From a virus: DNA of 64,000 nt. The notes under the pieces are model-generated. The model ran no database searches and was not told where the DNA came from. It worked only from the letters and a program-made list of their open reading frames with translations. Shown piece by piece: positions 26,601-33,568 of the stretch (positions are counted from its first letter, which is position 1; every line of letters starts with the position of its first letter). A program made the position numbers and the translations under genes. The DNA lies in IMG/VR virus record IMGVR_UViG_3300044986_000731, positions 26,352-90,351 of that record; one strand, given 5' to 3'.

Positions 26601-27159
26601 ATCGCTGAAGGACGTCTCGTTTCACATTCAGACGGCAAGTTCGATGGCTAAATGGTCTGGCTTGCCTGCATCTGATTACGAGGGAACTCAGGGCACATAC
26701 TTCCCCGGAGACGATGCGGTTCATGTCGTAGCCGGAACAATGCCTCAGTATGTGACGCCTGAGTATCTTTACGAGACAGAGTACTCCTCCACTCCATCTC
26801 CCGCTCACACGCTCGTGCACGAAGTCGCGCATAAGGAGCACTACGAGAACGCCAGCCGCGAACTTGGAATGCCGAGGCAAGCCAACGCAACCGACGCGCA
26901 GTCGCTGCGATGGGCGAAAAAAGTCGAGTCCGCGATTGAGCAAAACTTAGAGCGCGAAGGAGAAAAAGACCCCGCATGGGCTGAGAGGGTTACGTCGAAG
27001 GTTCCGACCTTGGGGTTTTATGCGACAACCGACCCGTTTGAGTTTGTGGCCGAGTACTCGACGGCGGTGAAACTGGGTTACAAGAAAAACGATGCCGACC
27101 TCGACAGAATGTGCAAGGCACTTCTAGCACCAGTTCCCAGAAAGGAGAAGCGAGCATGA
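20653..27159 (+). CDS. Giant modular protein of six CX13C-tagged domains, with a C-terminal metallopeptidase
   Basis: 2168 residues from ATG 20653 (ATGA overlap). Tags start at residues 25, 638, 971, 1297, 1564 and 1877. Module A (25-637) contains YAVDEVVPLFSIFGPKVGPF and is unrecognised. Modules B, C and E are paralogues with GYxLWPxxGFDG near 862, 1172 and 1755, followed by REGxxWWxENG. Module D has AYFYDKRTGDEVTGG and VGNSVFVRVPEYANP, a pattern I associate from memory with phage polyvalent proteins. Module F has HEVAH at 2056-2060 and Glu2134 in FEFVAEY, a zincin pattern. No membrane segment or tape-measure feature is seen. The position suggests a capsid-internal or injected protein. Confidence 0.75.
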   Translation: MIFLEKKYSAAEYRSLVEARGDGQCTDSDRQEGGRFGDGNDCQKEGSGSGDSSQTKTKSKAKSGGSDVKEPLSWSRGKPHITPFESVSSNNPTRRSEDGKKIESTSIEGAVVTQAIAGKDEVDPISVGRHLLSVQAEHRGRPIDTTEELQGDDFEYMVSGVAAQVEAAMARGVRPNFYSPQDRKAQMDEYAKIQPLMRGGRTASGFCIGVEGPNGECDPGSDISPQAEFLFRAAQALTSPEANPFENMLRADKVLTAFFEQPDPDKAKLGLGLSMPGAGAGEAIKNFSRLQKIIDRVGLDEARRLFSEPPLRAGDFERYFLDRIPGTEGDRYKANDYAVDEVVPLFSIFGPKVGPFFANNTGDLDALTADIWFTRTWGRLSGELIEQTKPSLAKTHASKLMSMTSEVPRKELSAIGVDGRQFRTAISGMKKSGVIPQTVISWAEKRIKQYSKDGFPSPEKKTGTQERYELDRLAIAISKNQTRVLKTPTTTVMRSNMIRVMKEASARTGVPVAYMQDILWQDEQDAWGSLGSRTTTTPGEPSLYSDVIRKIVENPQYREKRRANKRSTDDVGEPQEYEYLTDQKGGLEQSLYEAFIQNLSDDEFADLAIDLLTRNAEKNDEQRNFAALDVEQRAGLDCGRQEGGRFGPKNMCAADDGGANVTGGGATATAPTAPSTRWQSSNRGIVKWSGSSLAKDSPISGGEKLRSVEIRRPKELAKAMGDVLPESATLDDVVTIGGGAVRGSDLMVTGVGDTISTQMTTPVDPSEPEGWRVYSDVHMSGADGVITAVDYGLLEIYPPGADGDDPFYDPPSPDDAVVSRITSMMMERMTDSLMTAERLGAEQATTTAIGDGHSDAQWKGYRLWPQFGFDGPITPRTVSMIEDEPDLTFLSDEARDKWDAGEQLTVQDIIATREGRLWWDENGSSTDMSFDFSDKSSKGYRQFERMKRLLPKLRERNKSRSWIEASESRNCAREATGQFADGNECQEKGTGTAESQDSWREDGGTVLWDSERPPVRGELASLEVQGGRDVAKAMESVGVDSLDKVVSLGGGTARGAEVRVSAYGTHTVAVSTRIPIDPQAPQSDDPYEGAVTSSVMISRGRDGKSTLHYGSLYTPMSVSSASATKEDRLRIASLLKEHFLESLSTAEAVGISSADMAAAGDAEDKYLQGYRLWPQFGFDGEVPNLSEVPDEIVLRAAGIDIPPAGSTRIPHATVIRSLRSRVRSLTVQQLISVREGDRWWDENGTDVSLSLDLTDKTSLGYKRYQEAKKSLARLKERNKSRDWLDWLDDLESRDADCGRDESGRFGTGNDCGAGDGQPSAKEDSKARDARIKQASKSLPQSIAATDAKSLGLAAHKQFSPVGVSKNSDNLPIKSDDELRRALRGMTGPKGSQVPQRDLVGAHRRLDKGHPVDLRIDINAFEDFDTYAVTVHEHAGGKGVGKPIGFDSLVRLGGRVSFSSDENVATKIAMGIGKTPIATVKGMFDPSRDIPSDIDSWTPVGFDPKKAAYFYDKRTGDEVTGGTDAVSVGNSVFVRVPEYANPPRNAARQYRNAGFWGLESRDADCGRDEGGRFGSGNKCQEDGEGPAAEKVTWSAGSGEPPFEGAEKAASVSVSGNKEVTDSLDTLGVDKSSIVDLAGAAGGSVFIRPAPDLTTKLPGGVLPVLISWDRPFGGVDYGIEGSSAVGKNDKGESILYHSTVTVDPRAKDTPAKRHAAATAFYSMMSESVQAARKAGISEVRFNASGSKVDKSWKGYTIWPRMGFDAPLPADLKAKLPETLSHAKSLLDLHATREGTQWWSENGREVDVSFRLDDPSSPQARIMSRFIKRFSTNRRDMPLGAGDGWLSPADLARFDELWEEIWDEGDLDEYEFAESRSADCGRDVGGRFDQGNQCQRGAGKVASLARSGASHEELVSAISEAIGTKRGWFSGPEKGESSPSEVCAALGLNVENDWIVDQQHEEASQSDREAIARTIAECYSAVQSSPSLKDVSFHIQTASSMAKWSGLPASDYEGTQGTYFPGDDAVHVVAGTMPQYVTPEYLYETEYSSTPSPAHTLVHEVAHKEHYENASRELGMPRQANATDAQSLRWAKKVESAIEQNLEREGEKDPAWAERVTSKVPTLGFYATTDPFEFVAEYSTAVKLGYKKNDADLDRMCKALLAPVPRKEKRA

Positions 27160-27290
27160 CTCAGGTCGTGAAGACAGACAAGAACGAGAGCACTGAAAGC
27201 ATTCGCAAGAGGCTTGAGAAGATCGGCGACCGGAAGGTTCCTGAGTTCTGGAAGAAGATGTTCACTGGAAAAAACGATGGCAAAGCCTGA
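27156..27290 (+). CDS. Small helical protein, 44 aa
   Basis: ATG 27156 overlaps the giant gene stop (ATGA) and has AAAGGAG at 27141-27147. The product starts MTQVVKTDKNESTESIRKRL and ends KKMFTGKNDGKA. It is one charged amphipathic helix with a Trp. It overlaps the next start by 14 bases, which supports a coupled real gene. Function is unknown; it may be a small head or scaffold helper. Confidence 0.6.
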   Translation: MTQVVKTDKNESTESIRKRLEKIGDRKVPEFWKKMFTGKNDGKA

Positions 27291-29343
27291 AAAATACGCG
27301 CACATCGACTTCAAGCCTCCCAACGGCGTTCGCCGCGAGGCCGAGTACGGATTGAAACTCCGCCGCGAGCACGGACGCGGAGGCACGGCCGTGGGCATCG
27401 CCCGCGCGAGAGACTTGTCGAACGGAGTTGAAGTCTCGCCGAGCACGGTGCGGCGGATGAAGGCGTTCTTCGATAGGCATGCGTCGGATGCGAAGGCGCC
27501 CGGTTTCAATCGCGGTGACGAGCAGTATCCCTCAAACGGGCTGATAGCCAACAAATTGTGGGGTGGCCCGAGTGGCTACTCGTGGTCAAAGAAGGTAGTC
27601 GCACAAATGGAAGCGGCCGACCGCAAGGCCGGAGACAGCCGCTCGCTCCGCCCGTACGGCTCGACGCACGGCATGAAACCGCGAGTCAAGGTCGTTTACG
27701 GTGCCCCCGGCTCTGGCAAGAGCGATTACGTGTGGGCGAAGAAACGCGATGACGATGTCGTCTTCGACTTCGATCGGATCATGTCTGCAATCTCCGGCCT
27801 GCCGTATCGCCAGCACAACAAGAGACTGATCTCTTACTGCACAGACATTCGAGCGCTTATCCTGAAAAAAGCGTTGTACGGAAACGATAATACGACGTGG
27901 ATCATCACGACTCGTGTGAACGATGACTTGGCTGATTCGCTCGGAGACATACCGGTCGAGTACATCGAGATGGAGGCGACGAAGGACGAGTGCCTGAAGC
28001 GGGTCAACGAGTCACCCGAGTGGCAACCAGTCATCGAGGAGATCAAACAGGTGATCGACGAATACTTTTCCGATCGCGAAGAGCAGCGTTCCGCAGACAC
28101 CCGCGCGGGCGTCGAGCGCCGGTACCTCGGCAACTTCTCGCAGACAGAGAAGGCCGACCCGGGCATGCTGCGAGTCGAGCGTCGCGCTGATCCGTCGACT
28201 GGAAAGCCACGGACGTACCTTGTCGGCTATGCGGCCGTGTTTCACAAGGACAGTTTGATGCTGGGTGATTTCATCGAGCGCATTCACCCGGACGCATTCC
28301 AGATTGTGAAGGACCGTCAGGACGAGGACGGAAAGCCTCTGGAAACGCGATGCCTTTTCAACCACAGCGCCGATCACCTCCTCGGCAGGTTCCCGACGAC
28401 GATGCGAATGACGGTCGACGACAAGGGACTGCGGTACGAGTGCCTGCTGCCAGAGTCTCGCGCGGACGTTGCAGAGTTGGTGGAAAGAGGCGACCTCAAG
28501 GGTTCAAGTTTCAGTTTCGTCGTGCACCCGGACGGTGGAGAGGAATGGAAGACCGAGGACGGGCAGTCAATTAGAGTCGTAAAAAAAATAAAGGCGCTCC
28601 TCGATTGTGGCCCAGTCACCTACCCGGCGTATGGCGATGCCAGCGTTGCAGTCGCGAAGAGAAGTTACGAGACGCACGTCATTGAGCGACGCAGTGACGT
28701 GAAAATGGCAGGAGCCAAGAAGACGAAGCGTCCTCGCCGGCCTGACGTGTCCTCTTCGGTCGACAGCCTGAAGGCTTTCCTCGCAGAGCGGCGAAGCGGC
28801 GAGTGCGGCCGTGACGAGTCAGGCCGGTTCGGCTCGGGCAACAAGTGCCAAGACGACGGCGGAGGAGACGAAGACTCTGATCCGCCTGCCGAGCAGCCCG
28901 CATCCGACAGCGGCAAGGGCGTCGCTGAGTTGTCTCCGAAGCCGAAGTCATCTCGCCCCAACTACATGGAAGTCTCCGGTCCGATGACCAAGGCCAAGGC
29001 AAAGGCCGCTCAGAAATTCATCGACGACGCGCGTCAGGGGCAACTCGAACGCGGCGGCAAGGACGGAGGTCAGTCCGACGACGGAGGTGGTGTGCAGACG
29101 TGGAGCAAGGGCGACTCGTATCCGTGGACGACGAAGCAGGTCGGCACCGACTCTGGGTACCTGCAAGCACAGCACCCAGACGGATCGAAGACTCAGAAGT
29201 ACACGTTCGAGCGTGGCGACACAAAGCCAGCACTGGACGCGCTAAACGCCGAACTGAAGAAGAAGGGCAAGAAGCCGGACACCCGTAGTCTGGTTACGCA
29301 CACTATCGCAGAGACCATGAAGTTCTTGCGGGAGCGACGCTGA
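27277..29343 (+). CDS. Fusion: DUF domain + P-loop ATPase/kinase + HK97 prohead protease (S78) + CX13C-tagged tail
   Basis: 688 residues from ATG 27277. Residues about 10-115 (PPNGVRREAEYGLKLRREHG, VSPSTVRRMKAFFDRH, NKLWGGPSGYSWSKKV) form a domain often linked to phage head proteins. Residues 139-270 are a P-loop domain with GAPGSGKS at 142-149 and VVFDFDRI. Residues about 300-480 are a prohead protease, with LFNHSADHLLGR (His363) and GSSFSF (Ser410-413) as likely catalytic residues. The CX13C tag starts at residue 510, and a Lys-rich C-terminal domain follows. Prohead proteases cut the capsid delta domain; the fused ATPase is unusual. Confidence 0.85.
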   Translation: MAKPEKYAHIDFKPPNGVRREAEYGLKLRREHGRGGTAVGIARARDLSNGVEVSPSTVRRMKAFFDRHASDAKAPGFNRGDEQYPSNGLIANKLWGGPSGYSWSKKVVAQMEAADRKAGDSRSLRPYGSTHGMKPRVKVVYGAPGSGKSDYVWAKKRDDDVVFDFDRIMSAISGLPYRQHNKRLISYCTDIRALILKKALYGNDNTTWIITTRVNDDLADSLGDIPVEYIEMEATKDECLKRVNESPEWQPVIEEIKQVIDEYFSDREEQRSADTRAGVERRYLGNFSQTEKADPGMLRVERRADPSTGKPRTYLVGYAAVFHKDSLMLGDFIERIHPDAFQIVKDRQDEDGKPLETRCLFNHSADHLLGRFPTTMRMTVDDKGLRYECLLPESRADVAELVERGDLKGSSFSFVVHPDGGEEWKTEDGQSIRVVKKIKALLDCGPVTYPAYGDASVAVAKRSYETHVIERRSDVKMAGAKKTKRPRRPDVSSSVDSLKAFLAERRSGECGRDESGRFGSGNKCQDDGGGDEDSDPPAEQPASDSGKGVAELSPKPKSSRPNYMEVSGPMTKAKAKAAQKFIDDARQGQLERGGKDGGQSDDGGGVQTWSKGDSYPWTTKQVGTDSGYLQAQHPDGSKTQKYTFERGDTKPALDALNAELKKKGKKPDTRSLVTHTIAETMKFLRERR

Positions 29344-31733
29344 TGCCGAGTCTTTCGACACAGGCCCGTATCGCGAGCCTGACGGCGTTTGCCGAGGCCC
29401 GAGCAGGCGACTGCGGGCGGGACAGCGGGCGGTTCGCGAAGGGGAATAACTGCCAGTCATCGGCTGCTTCGCCGCCACGGCCGAAGACTCTTGAGCAGGA
29501 GCGGATCGACGCTGCGAGAGACGAGGGCGAGGAGCCTGAGCAGGCCACGAAGGCTGACGTCACTGAAGACGTGAAGACGTACATCCGACTGTCCGGCTAC
29601 GGCTGGGCTGAGTTCGTGCGCAAGTCTCAGTCGCACAGCCCCGACACGATTCGCAATGCGAGGCACGCGAAGAACAAGGCCGTGCAAATCTACCGCGAAG
29701 AGGGCGCCGCCGGTTTCGGGCGATACCTCGAAGAGATCGGCCTGCGAAGTCTAAGCCCGACCGAGGCTCGCCGCATCAGGCCGATCAGGCAACGCCCGTC
29801 CCTGCCGGGACAGATGCGGCTGCCTCTCTCCGGTGACAACTGCGAGCGAAATCCGGGGGGCACGTTCGCGAAGGGCAATACGTGCCAAGAAGGCGCCGGC
29901 CTGTCGCGAGATGAGCAGGAGAATACTGGGAGGCTTTACGACAGACTGTCCTCGACTGAAGAGCCATTTATTACGCTGGGGCCGAGCGAGGCTGCCAAGA
30001 CTCCGGGGTTTGAAAAAGCCCATCAGGTGAGCGTAAGTAGCCCGAACGACGTATCGCGGATACTTCGCGAGAACAGCGTAAACACAAAGCAACTCGCCGC
30101 GCTTGGTGTCGCCACTGAGCCGGGCGCGAAAGTTACAGTGTCGGGATACGGAAACAGGCTTGTCGTTAGGTCAAATATCCCGGTCCCTATTTCAGCCGAA
30201 GAACTAGTCGCAGCCGGGGCTGTCAGCCCCGGACAATCCGCGCAGGAAAAGGCAGCAGAAGTAATCGCAGATACAGGCGCCCACATCAGCATTGACATGA
30301 CGCTTGGTGGCGTCGACAGCCAAATTCATTACGGACTCTTTCAGGTCAGCCACAGTATTCAAAACGCTATCGCCATGCACGCATCTGTTCAGGAGTCGCC
30401 AGACGGCCCTTGGACTGACGAGCAAAAGGCTCTTGCGGAACTGGGAAATAAAGCCAACCGTTTTTTCGGCGGCGCAATCATAGACCTCATGGGCCAGTCT
30501 CTTTTTGAGGCTGAAAAAGCGGGAATTCATACGGCCGAGACAAGCGCCGTTGGTCGTGGACGAGGGGGCGGTCAAGGAGCAGGTCGGGCCGACTCATTTA
30601 CTTTCAAAGGGTACTCGCTGTGGCCGAGGTTCGGGTTCGACGGCGAGATTCCTTCTTCTACTCAGATTCAGATCGACCCGATTCTGCGGGAAATTTTCGC
30701 GGAGGGGCCTGACTCTCCGAGGCGTCGCGTTCTCACTGAGGATGGCTGGGAAAAATGGCAGAGCGGCTCGATGCGTATTCAAGACCTCGTCGAGACTCCG
30801 CAGGGCGAACGGATGTGGCGAGACTACGGATCGTCAGCCCACATGTCTATCGACTTTCGCGACAAGGAGTCGAAGGGATACAAGAAATTCACAGAGGCAA
30901 AGGAAACGGCTTCTCGCGCGAAGCGGCGGCGAGAAAGACGCGACTTGTCTCAGTGGCTCTGGGACACTGACTTCCGCTTCGATCCCGAGATTTTCTTCGT
31001 CGAACGACGAATGACTCGGTTTCTCGAATCGCGAAACTGCGGCACCGGAGCCGGCGGCTTCCAGAAGGGCAACACCTGCGGAGGCGTCGCTGCCGACGTC
31101 GCCGCATCGGCAGCCGAGGGTGCAGTCACAGGCGCTGCCGTGGCTGCCGGCAAGACGGCGTTCTTCCCGCCGACCGTTGCGACGGGAGCCGCCGTCGGCG
31201 CTGCATACGGCGTGATCGGTGGTCTCTACGACGCAGCGATGTCCCCTACGCGGGCTGGCAAAGCCATCGCGGCTGTCGGCAGCACGGACGAGAAGGTCGC
31301 GACTCTCGTGAAAGGCCTCGGAGGCTCACCGAAGTCTGTGGCGAAGTCGAAAGACGGCAAGAGGCTGACGCTCGATATCAAGGGCAGCAAGGGCGAGTCA
31401 AAGTTCCGGGTCGAGATCGAGAAGGACTCGATCACCATCACGCCGTCGAAAGAAAAACTGAGCGACGACGAGGTCGAGACGATCAAGCAGGTGGCGGCTG
31501 ATCACTCCGGCAGAGAGGTGAGGGTCATCGTCGACAAGGTGCCTGTCTCGACCATGAGCAAACTGGCGAAGGCCGGGTTCCGAATCGGCGTGACGGTGAC
31601 TGGCGCAATGGCCGCAGGCCTGCTGGTCCCCATGATTCCGTCGGTGGCCGGCACCGCAATCGAGAAGGTGGGCGGTCTCGACATCGAGAAGTCCGGAGTG
31701 CTGAAGCCGATCGACAAGGTGTTCGGTCTGTAA
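29343..31733 (+). CDS. Modular protein with three CX13C-type tags and a GFDG domain
   Basis: 796 residues from ATG 29343 (TGATG overlap). Tags begin at residues 24, 167 and 566, the first and third with CX12C spacing. The first module has a helical YIRLSGYGWAEFVRKSQSHS segment. The second is a paralogue of the GFDG modules, with GYSLWPRFGFDGEIP near 426. The third is Ala/Gly-rich with likely membrane-active helices (VTGAAVAAGKTAFFPPTVAT and GVTVTGAMAAGLLVPMIP) around a small charged domain. It lies between the protease and capsid genes, so an internal capsid or injection role is plausible. No enzyme is recognised. Confidence 0.7.
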   Translation: MPSLSTQARIASLTAFAEARAGDCGRDSGRFAKGNNCQSSAASPPRPKTLEQERIDAARDEGEEPEQATKADVTEDVKTYIRLSGYGWAEFVRKSQSHSPDTIRNARHAKNKAVQIYREEGAAGFGRYLEEIGLRSLSPTEARRIRPIRQRPSLPGQMRLPLSGDNCERNPGGTFAKGNTCQEGAGLSRDEQENTGRLYDRLSSTEEPFITLGPSEAAKTPGFEKAHQVSVSSPNDVSRILRENSVNTKQLAALGVATEPGAKVTVSGYGNRLVVRSNIPVPISAEELVAAGAVSPGQSAQEKAAEVIADTGAHISIDMTLGGVDSQIHYGLFQVSHSIQNAIAMHASVQESPDGPWTDEQKALAELGNKANRFFGGAIIDLMGQSLFEAEKAGIHTAETSAVGRGRGGGQGAGRADSFTFKGYSLWPRFGFDGEIPSSTQIQIDPILREIFAEGPDSPRRRVLTEDGWEKWQSGSMRIQDLVETPQGERMWRDYGSSAHMSIDFRDKESKGYKKFTEAKETASRAKRRRERRDLSQWLWDTDFRFDPEIFFVERRMTRFLESRNCGTGAGGFQKGNTCGGVAADVAASAAEGAVTGAAVAAGKTAFFPPTVATGAAVGAAYGVIGGLYDAAMSPTRAGKAIAAVGSTDEKVATLVKGLGGSPKSVAKSKDGKRLTLDIKGSKGESKFRVEIEKDSITITPSKEKLSDDEVETIKQVAADHSGREVRVIVDKVPVSTMSKLAKAGFRIGVTVTGAMAAGLLVPMIPSVAGTAIEKVGGLDIEKSGVLKPIDKVFGL

Positions 31734-31748
31734 TCACGGAGGCACATC

Positions 31749-31922
31749 GTGCAATCAGGCGACAGGTGTCGCATCTGCGGCAAGGGCCGCATGACCACTC
31801 GCACCAGCAAGCCCGCTGGCGACAACCAAGTGCGATACCTGCGATGCGGGTGCTGCGGCGCTCAGGCGCGGTCAGTTGTCCCCGTCGACCGAGCGTGGCG
31901 TCGCGCGGAAAAAGTTGTGTGA
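31749..31922 (+). CDS. Small zinc-ribbon-like protein, 57 aa
   Basis: GTG 31749 follows GGAGG at 31738-31742. The product starts MQSGDRCRICGKGRMTTRTS and has a second Cys group in RYLRCGCCGAQARS, giving a CxxC...CGCC zinc-ribbon pattern. The C-terminus is basic. It sits alone between the tagged-protein genes and the capsid gene. Similar small zinc-ribbon proteins are common in phages, but their role is usually unknown. Confidence 0.7.
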   Translation: MQSGDRCRICGKGRMTTRTSKPAGDNQVRYLRCGCCGAQARSVVPVDRAWRRAEKVV

Positions 31923-32031
31923 AACAACTTTTTTTTGCTTTCGCCTTCTTGGGGGCGTGTGTGCGAGAGATGTAGTGTGAGGAAAGCCCGCCACAGGGGC
32001 GCTCACACACACCCGCAGGGACATACCAGTC
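31923..32031 (+). promoter_or_regulatory. Leader of the major capsid gene
   Basis: These 109 bases hold no gene. They start with a run of eight T after the zinc-ribbon stop (CTTTTTTTTGC). A GGCGTGTGTGCGAG / CTCACACACACCC inverted repeat follows, and then the capsid ATG. The imperfect stem around GTGTGTG could stabilise or regulate the capsid mRNA. The ribosome site is weak (CAGGGACAT). No convincing -35/-10 pair is seen. Confidence 0.4.
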
Positions 32032-33543
32032 ATGGACTCGTCTGCCAAGGTCAAGTCGCTCCTCGATGAACTCGCCGCCGTTCTCGCTGAGATGGGCGCG
32101 ATGCAGGACGAGGAGGCCCCCGCCGAGCGCATGTACGGCGAGGACGAGCCGAAGGAAGACGAGAAGCGGGAGATGCCCGAGGGCGAGGGCGAGGACGAGG
32201 ACGAGGACGAGGTCGAGGAGAACGGCTACGCCCCGAAGGACGTCGAGGACACCGAGGCCACTCCTGCCGAGGGCGACGACGAGAAGGAGCGGAAACTCCG
32301 CTGCCTCTGCTCCCGCGCGGAGAAACTCCGCAAGAGGATCACCTTCTACGAAGGCATCCAGAAGAAAGAACTCGAACTGCGATCGGTGCTCGATAAGGCG
32401 ACCCCGGCCGAGGTCGCTGGTTACCCCACTCGGGAGAAGCGGAACGTGCACATCTACCACAACCTGCCGGGCGCCGGCCGTCTGAAGAACTTCAAGGGCG
32501 CGAACGCCGAGGAGCGGGCTTACCGCGCCGGCCAGTACTTCCGCGCCACGCTGCTCGGCGACAAGAACGCCGCTCGGTGGTGTTCTGACCACGGCGTCGA
32601 GTCTCGTGCACAGTCCGAAGGCGTGAACTCGAAGGGCGGTGTGTTTTTGCAGGAGGAGGTTCTCAACGAGGTGATCGTCCTCACCGAGGAGTATGGGGCC
32701 TTCCCTGCGAACGCTCGAAACATCCAGATGAAGTCGGACACCCTCGTGGTGCCTCGACGGACTGGCGGTCTCAGCGCGTATTTCGTCGGGGAGAATTCGA
32801 GTATCCCCGATTCCGACGCTAGTTGGGATCGCGTGCAGATCGTAGCCAAGAAGGCTGCGGTCTCGAACCGCCTCAGCACCGAGGTGATGGACGACTCTGC
32901 GATTTCTCTCGGTGACTATTTGGTAGGCGAAATTTCGAGAAGCCTCAGCGAACTCGTGGACACCGTCGGGTTCGTGGGGACAGGGAGCGGTGACCACGGT
33001 GGAATCGTCGGAGCATGCACCAAGATCGTCGACGGCACGCATGACGCCAGCGTCGTGACCGCCGCCGCCGGCAACACCGGTGCCCTGACCCTCGACATCG
33101 ACGACCTGATCGCTTGTGCAGGTCGACTCCCGCTCTTTGCGAGGGCGAATGCCAAGTGGTATTGCAGTCCCGCAGTTTTCGCGGCCTCCGTGCAGCGGCT
33201 CGGCCTCGTGAACAACGTCGGACTCTCGGGTGGCAACACGGCTGCGAACCTCGCTTCGCCCGCCGAACTTCGCCTGCTCGGTGCCCCGGTGGTGTTCGTC
33301 CACACGATGAGCAACGTGATCGGCGCCGACCCCGGCGTGGTCAAGTTTCTCTACGGTGACCTCTCCATGTCGTCGATGTACGCGACTCGTCGCGGCCTGA
33401 CCGTGAAGAAGTCGGACGAGCGGTACATCGAGCAGGATCAGTCGTTGATCGTCTGTTCAATGAGGTTTGACTGCGTTACGCATGACTGCGGCGACCAAGT
33501 CAAGGCCGGACCGATCGTGGCTCTCAAGACTGCGGCTTCGTGA
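32032..33543 (+). CDS. Major capsid protein (HK97 fold) with N-terminal delta domain
   Basis: 503 residues from ATG 32032. Residues 1-120 are a coiled, very acidic scaffolding (delta-like) region (KSLLDELAAVLAEMGAMQDE, EGEGEDEDEDEVEENG). The HK97 core follows: SKGGVFLQEEVLNEVI (N-arm end), SDTLVVPRRTGGLSAYFVGE, KAAVSNRLSTEVMDDSAISL (spine and E-loop region), LVDTVGFVGTGSGDHGGIVG, and a C-terminal YATRRGLTVKKSDERYIEQD. Length and order are normal for a precursor cut by an S78 protease. An ESR triplet lies at 190-192, just before the GG, but this part of capsid proteins is often similar. Confidence 0.93.
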   Translation: MDSSAKVKSLLDELAAVLAEMGAMQDEEAPAERMYGEDEPKEDEKREMPEGEGEDEDEDEVEENGYAPKDVEDTEATPAEGDDEKERKLRCLCSRAEKLRKRITFYEGIQKKELELRSVLDKATPAEVAGYPTREKRNVHIYHNLPGAGRLKNFKGANAEERAYRAGQYFRATLLGDKNAARWCSDHGVESRAQSEGVNSKGGVFLQEEVLNEVIVLTEEYGAFPANARNIQMKSDTLVVPRRTGGLSAYFVGENSSIPDSDASWDRVQIVAKKAAVSNRLSTEVMDDSAISLGDYLVGEISRSLSELVDTVGFVGTGSGDHGGIVGACTKIVDGTHDASVVTAAAGNTGALTLDIDDLIACAGRLPLFARANAKWYCSPAVFAASVQRLGLVNNVGLSGGNTAANLASPAELRLLGAPVVFVHTMSNVIGADPGVVKFLYGDLSMSSMYATRRGLTVKKSDERYIEQDQSLIVCSMRFDCVTHDCGDQVKAGPIVALKTAAS

Positions 33544-33568
33544 TAACTCTCTCTCGGAGACTCTGAAC

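Larger units (their letters stand above)
19316..31079 (+). repeat. Eleven copies of the coding CX13C tag (consensus C-G-R-D-x-G-G-R-F-x-x-G-N-x-C)
   Basis: First Cys codons are at 19316, 20725, 22564, 23563, 24541, 25342, 26281, 28804, 29412, 29841 and 31038. Eight have CX13C. The copies at 29412 and 31038 have CX12C and the copy at 20725 has CX16C. Gln usually follows the second Cys, then an acidic or Gly-rich linker. Ten are preceded within a few residues by Glu-x-Arg (ESR, EAR, EQR or ERR); the copy at 29841 lacks it. Some copies are nearly identical in DNA (24541 and 25342), others are diverged. Confidence 0.9.

Noticed and set aside
31975-32031. RNase P-like fragment (GAGGAAAGCCCG...CACAGGGG) before the capsid gene
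   Set aside because: The resemblance is limited to about 25 bases and the capsid gene begins within 60 bases, so no complete RNA could fit.
31525-33303. Long - strand open frame of 592 codons opposite the capsid gene
   Set aside because: Antisense to the clear capsid protein; composition is typical of mirrored codon bias and there is no ribosome site.
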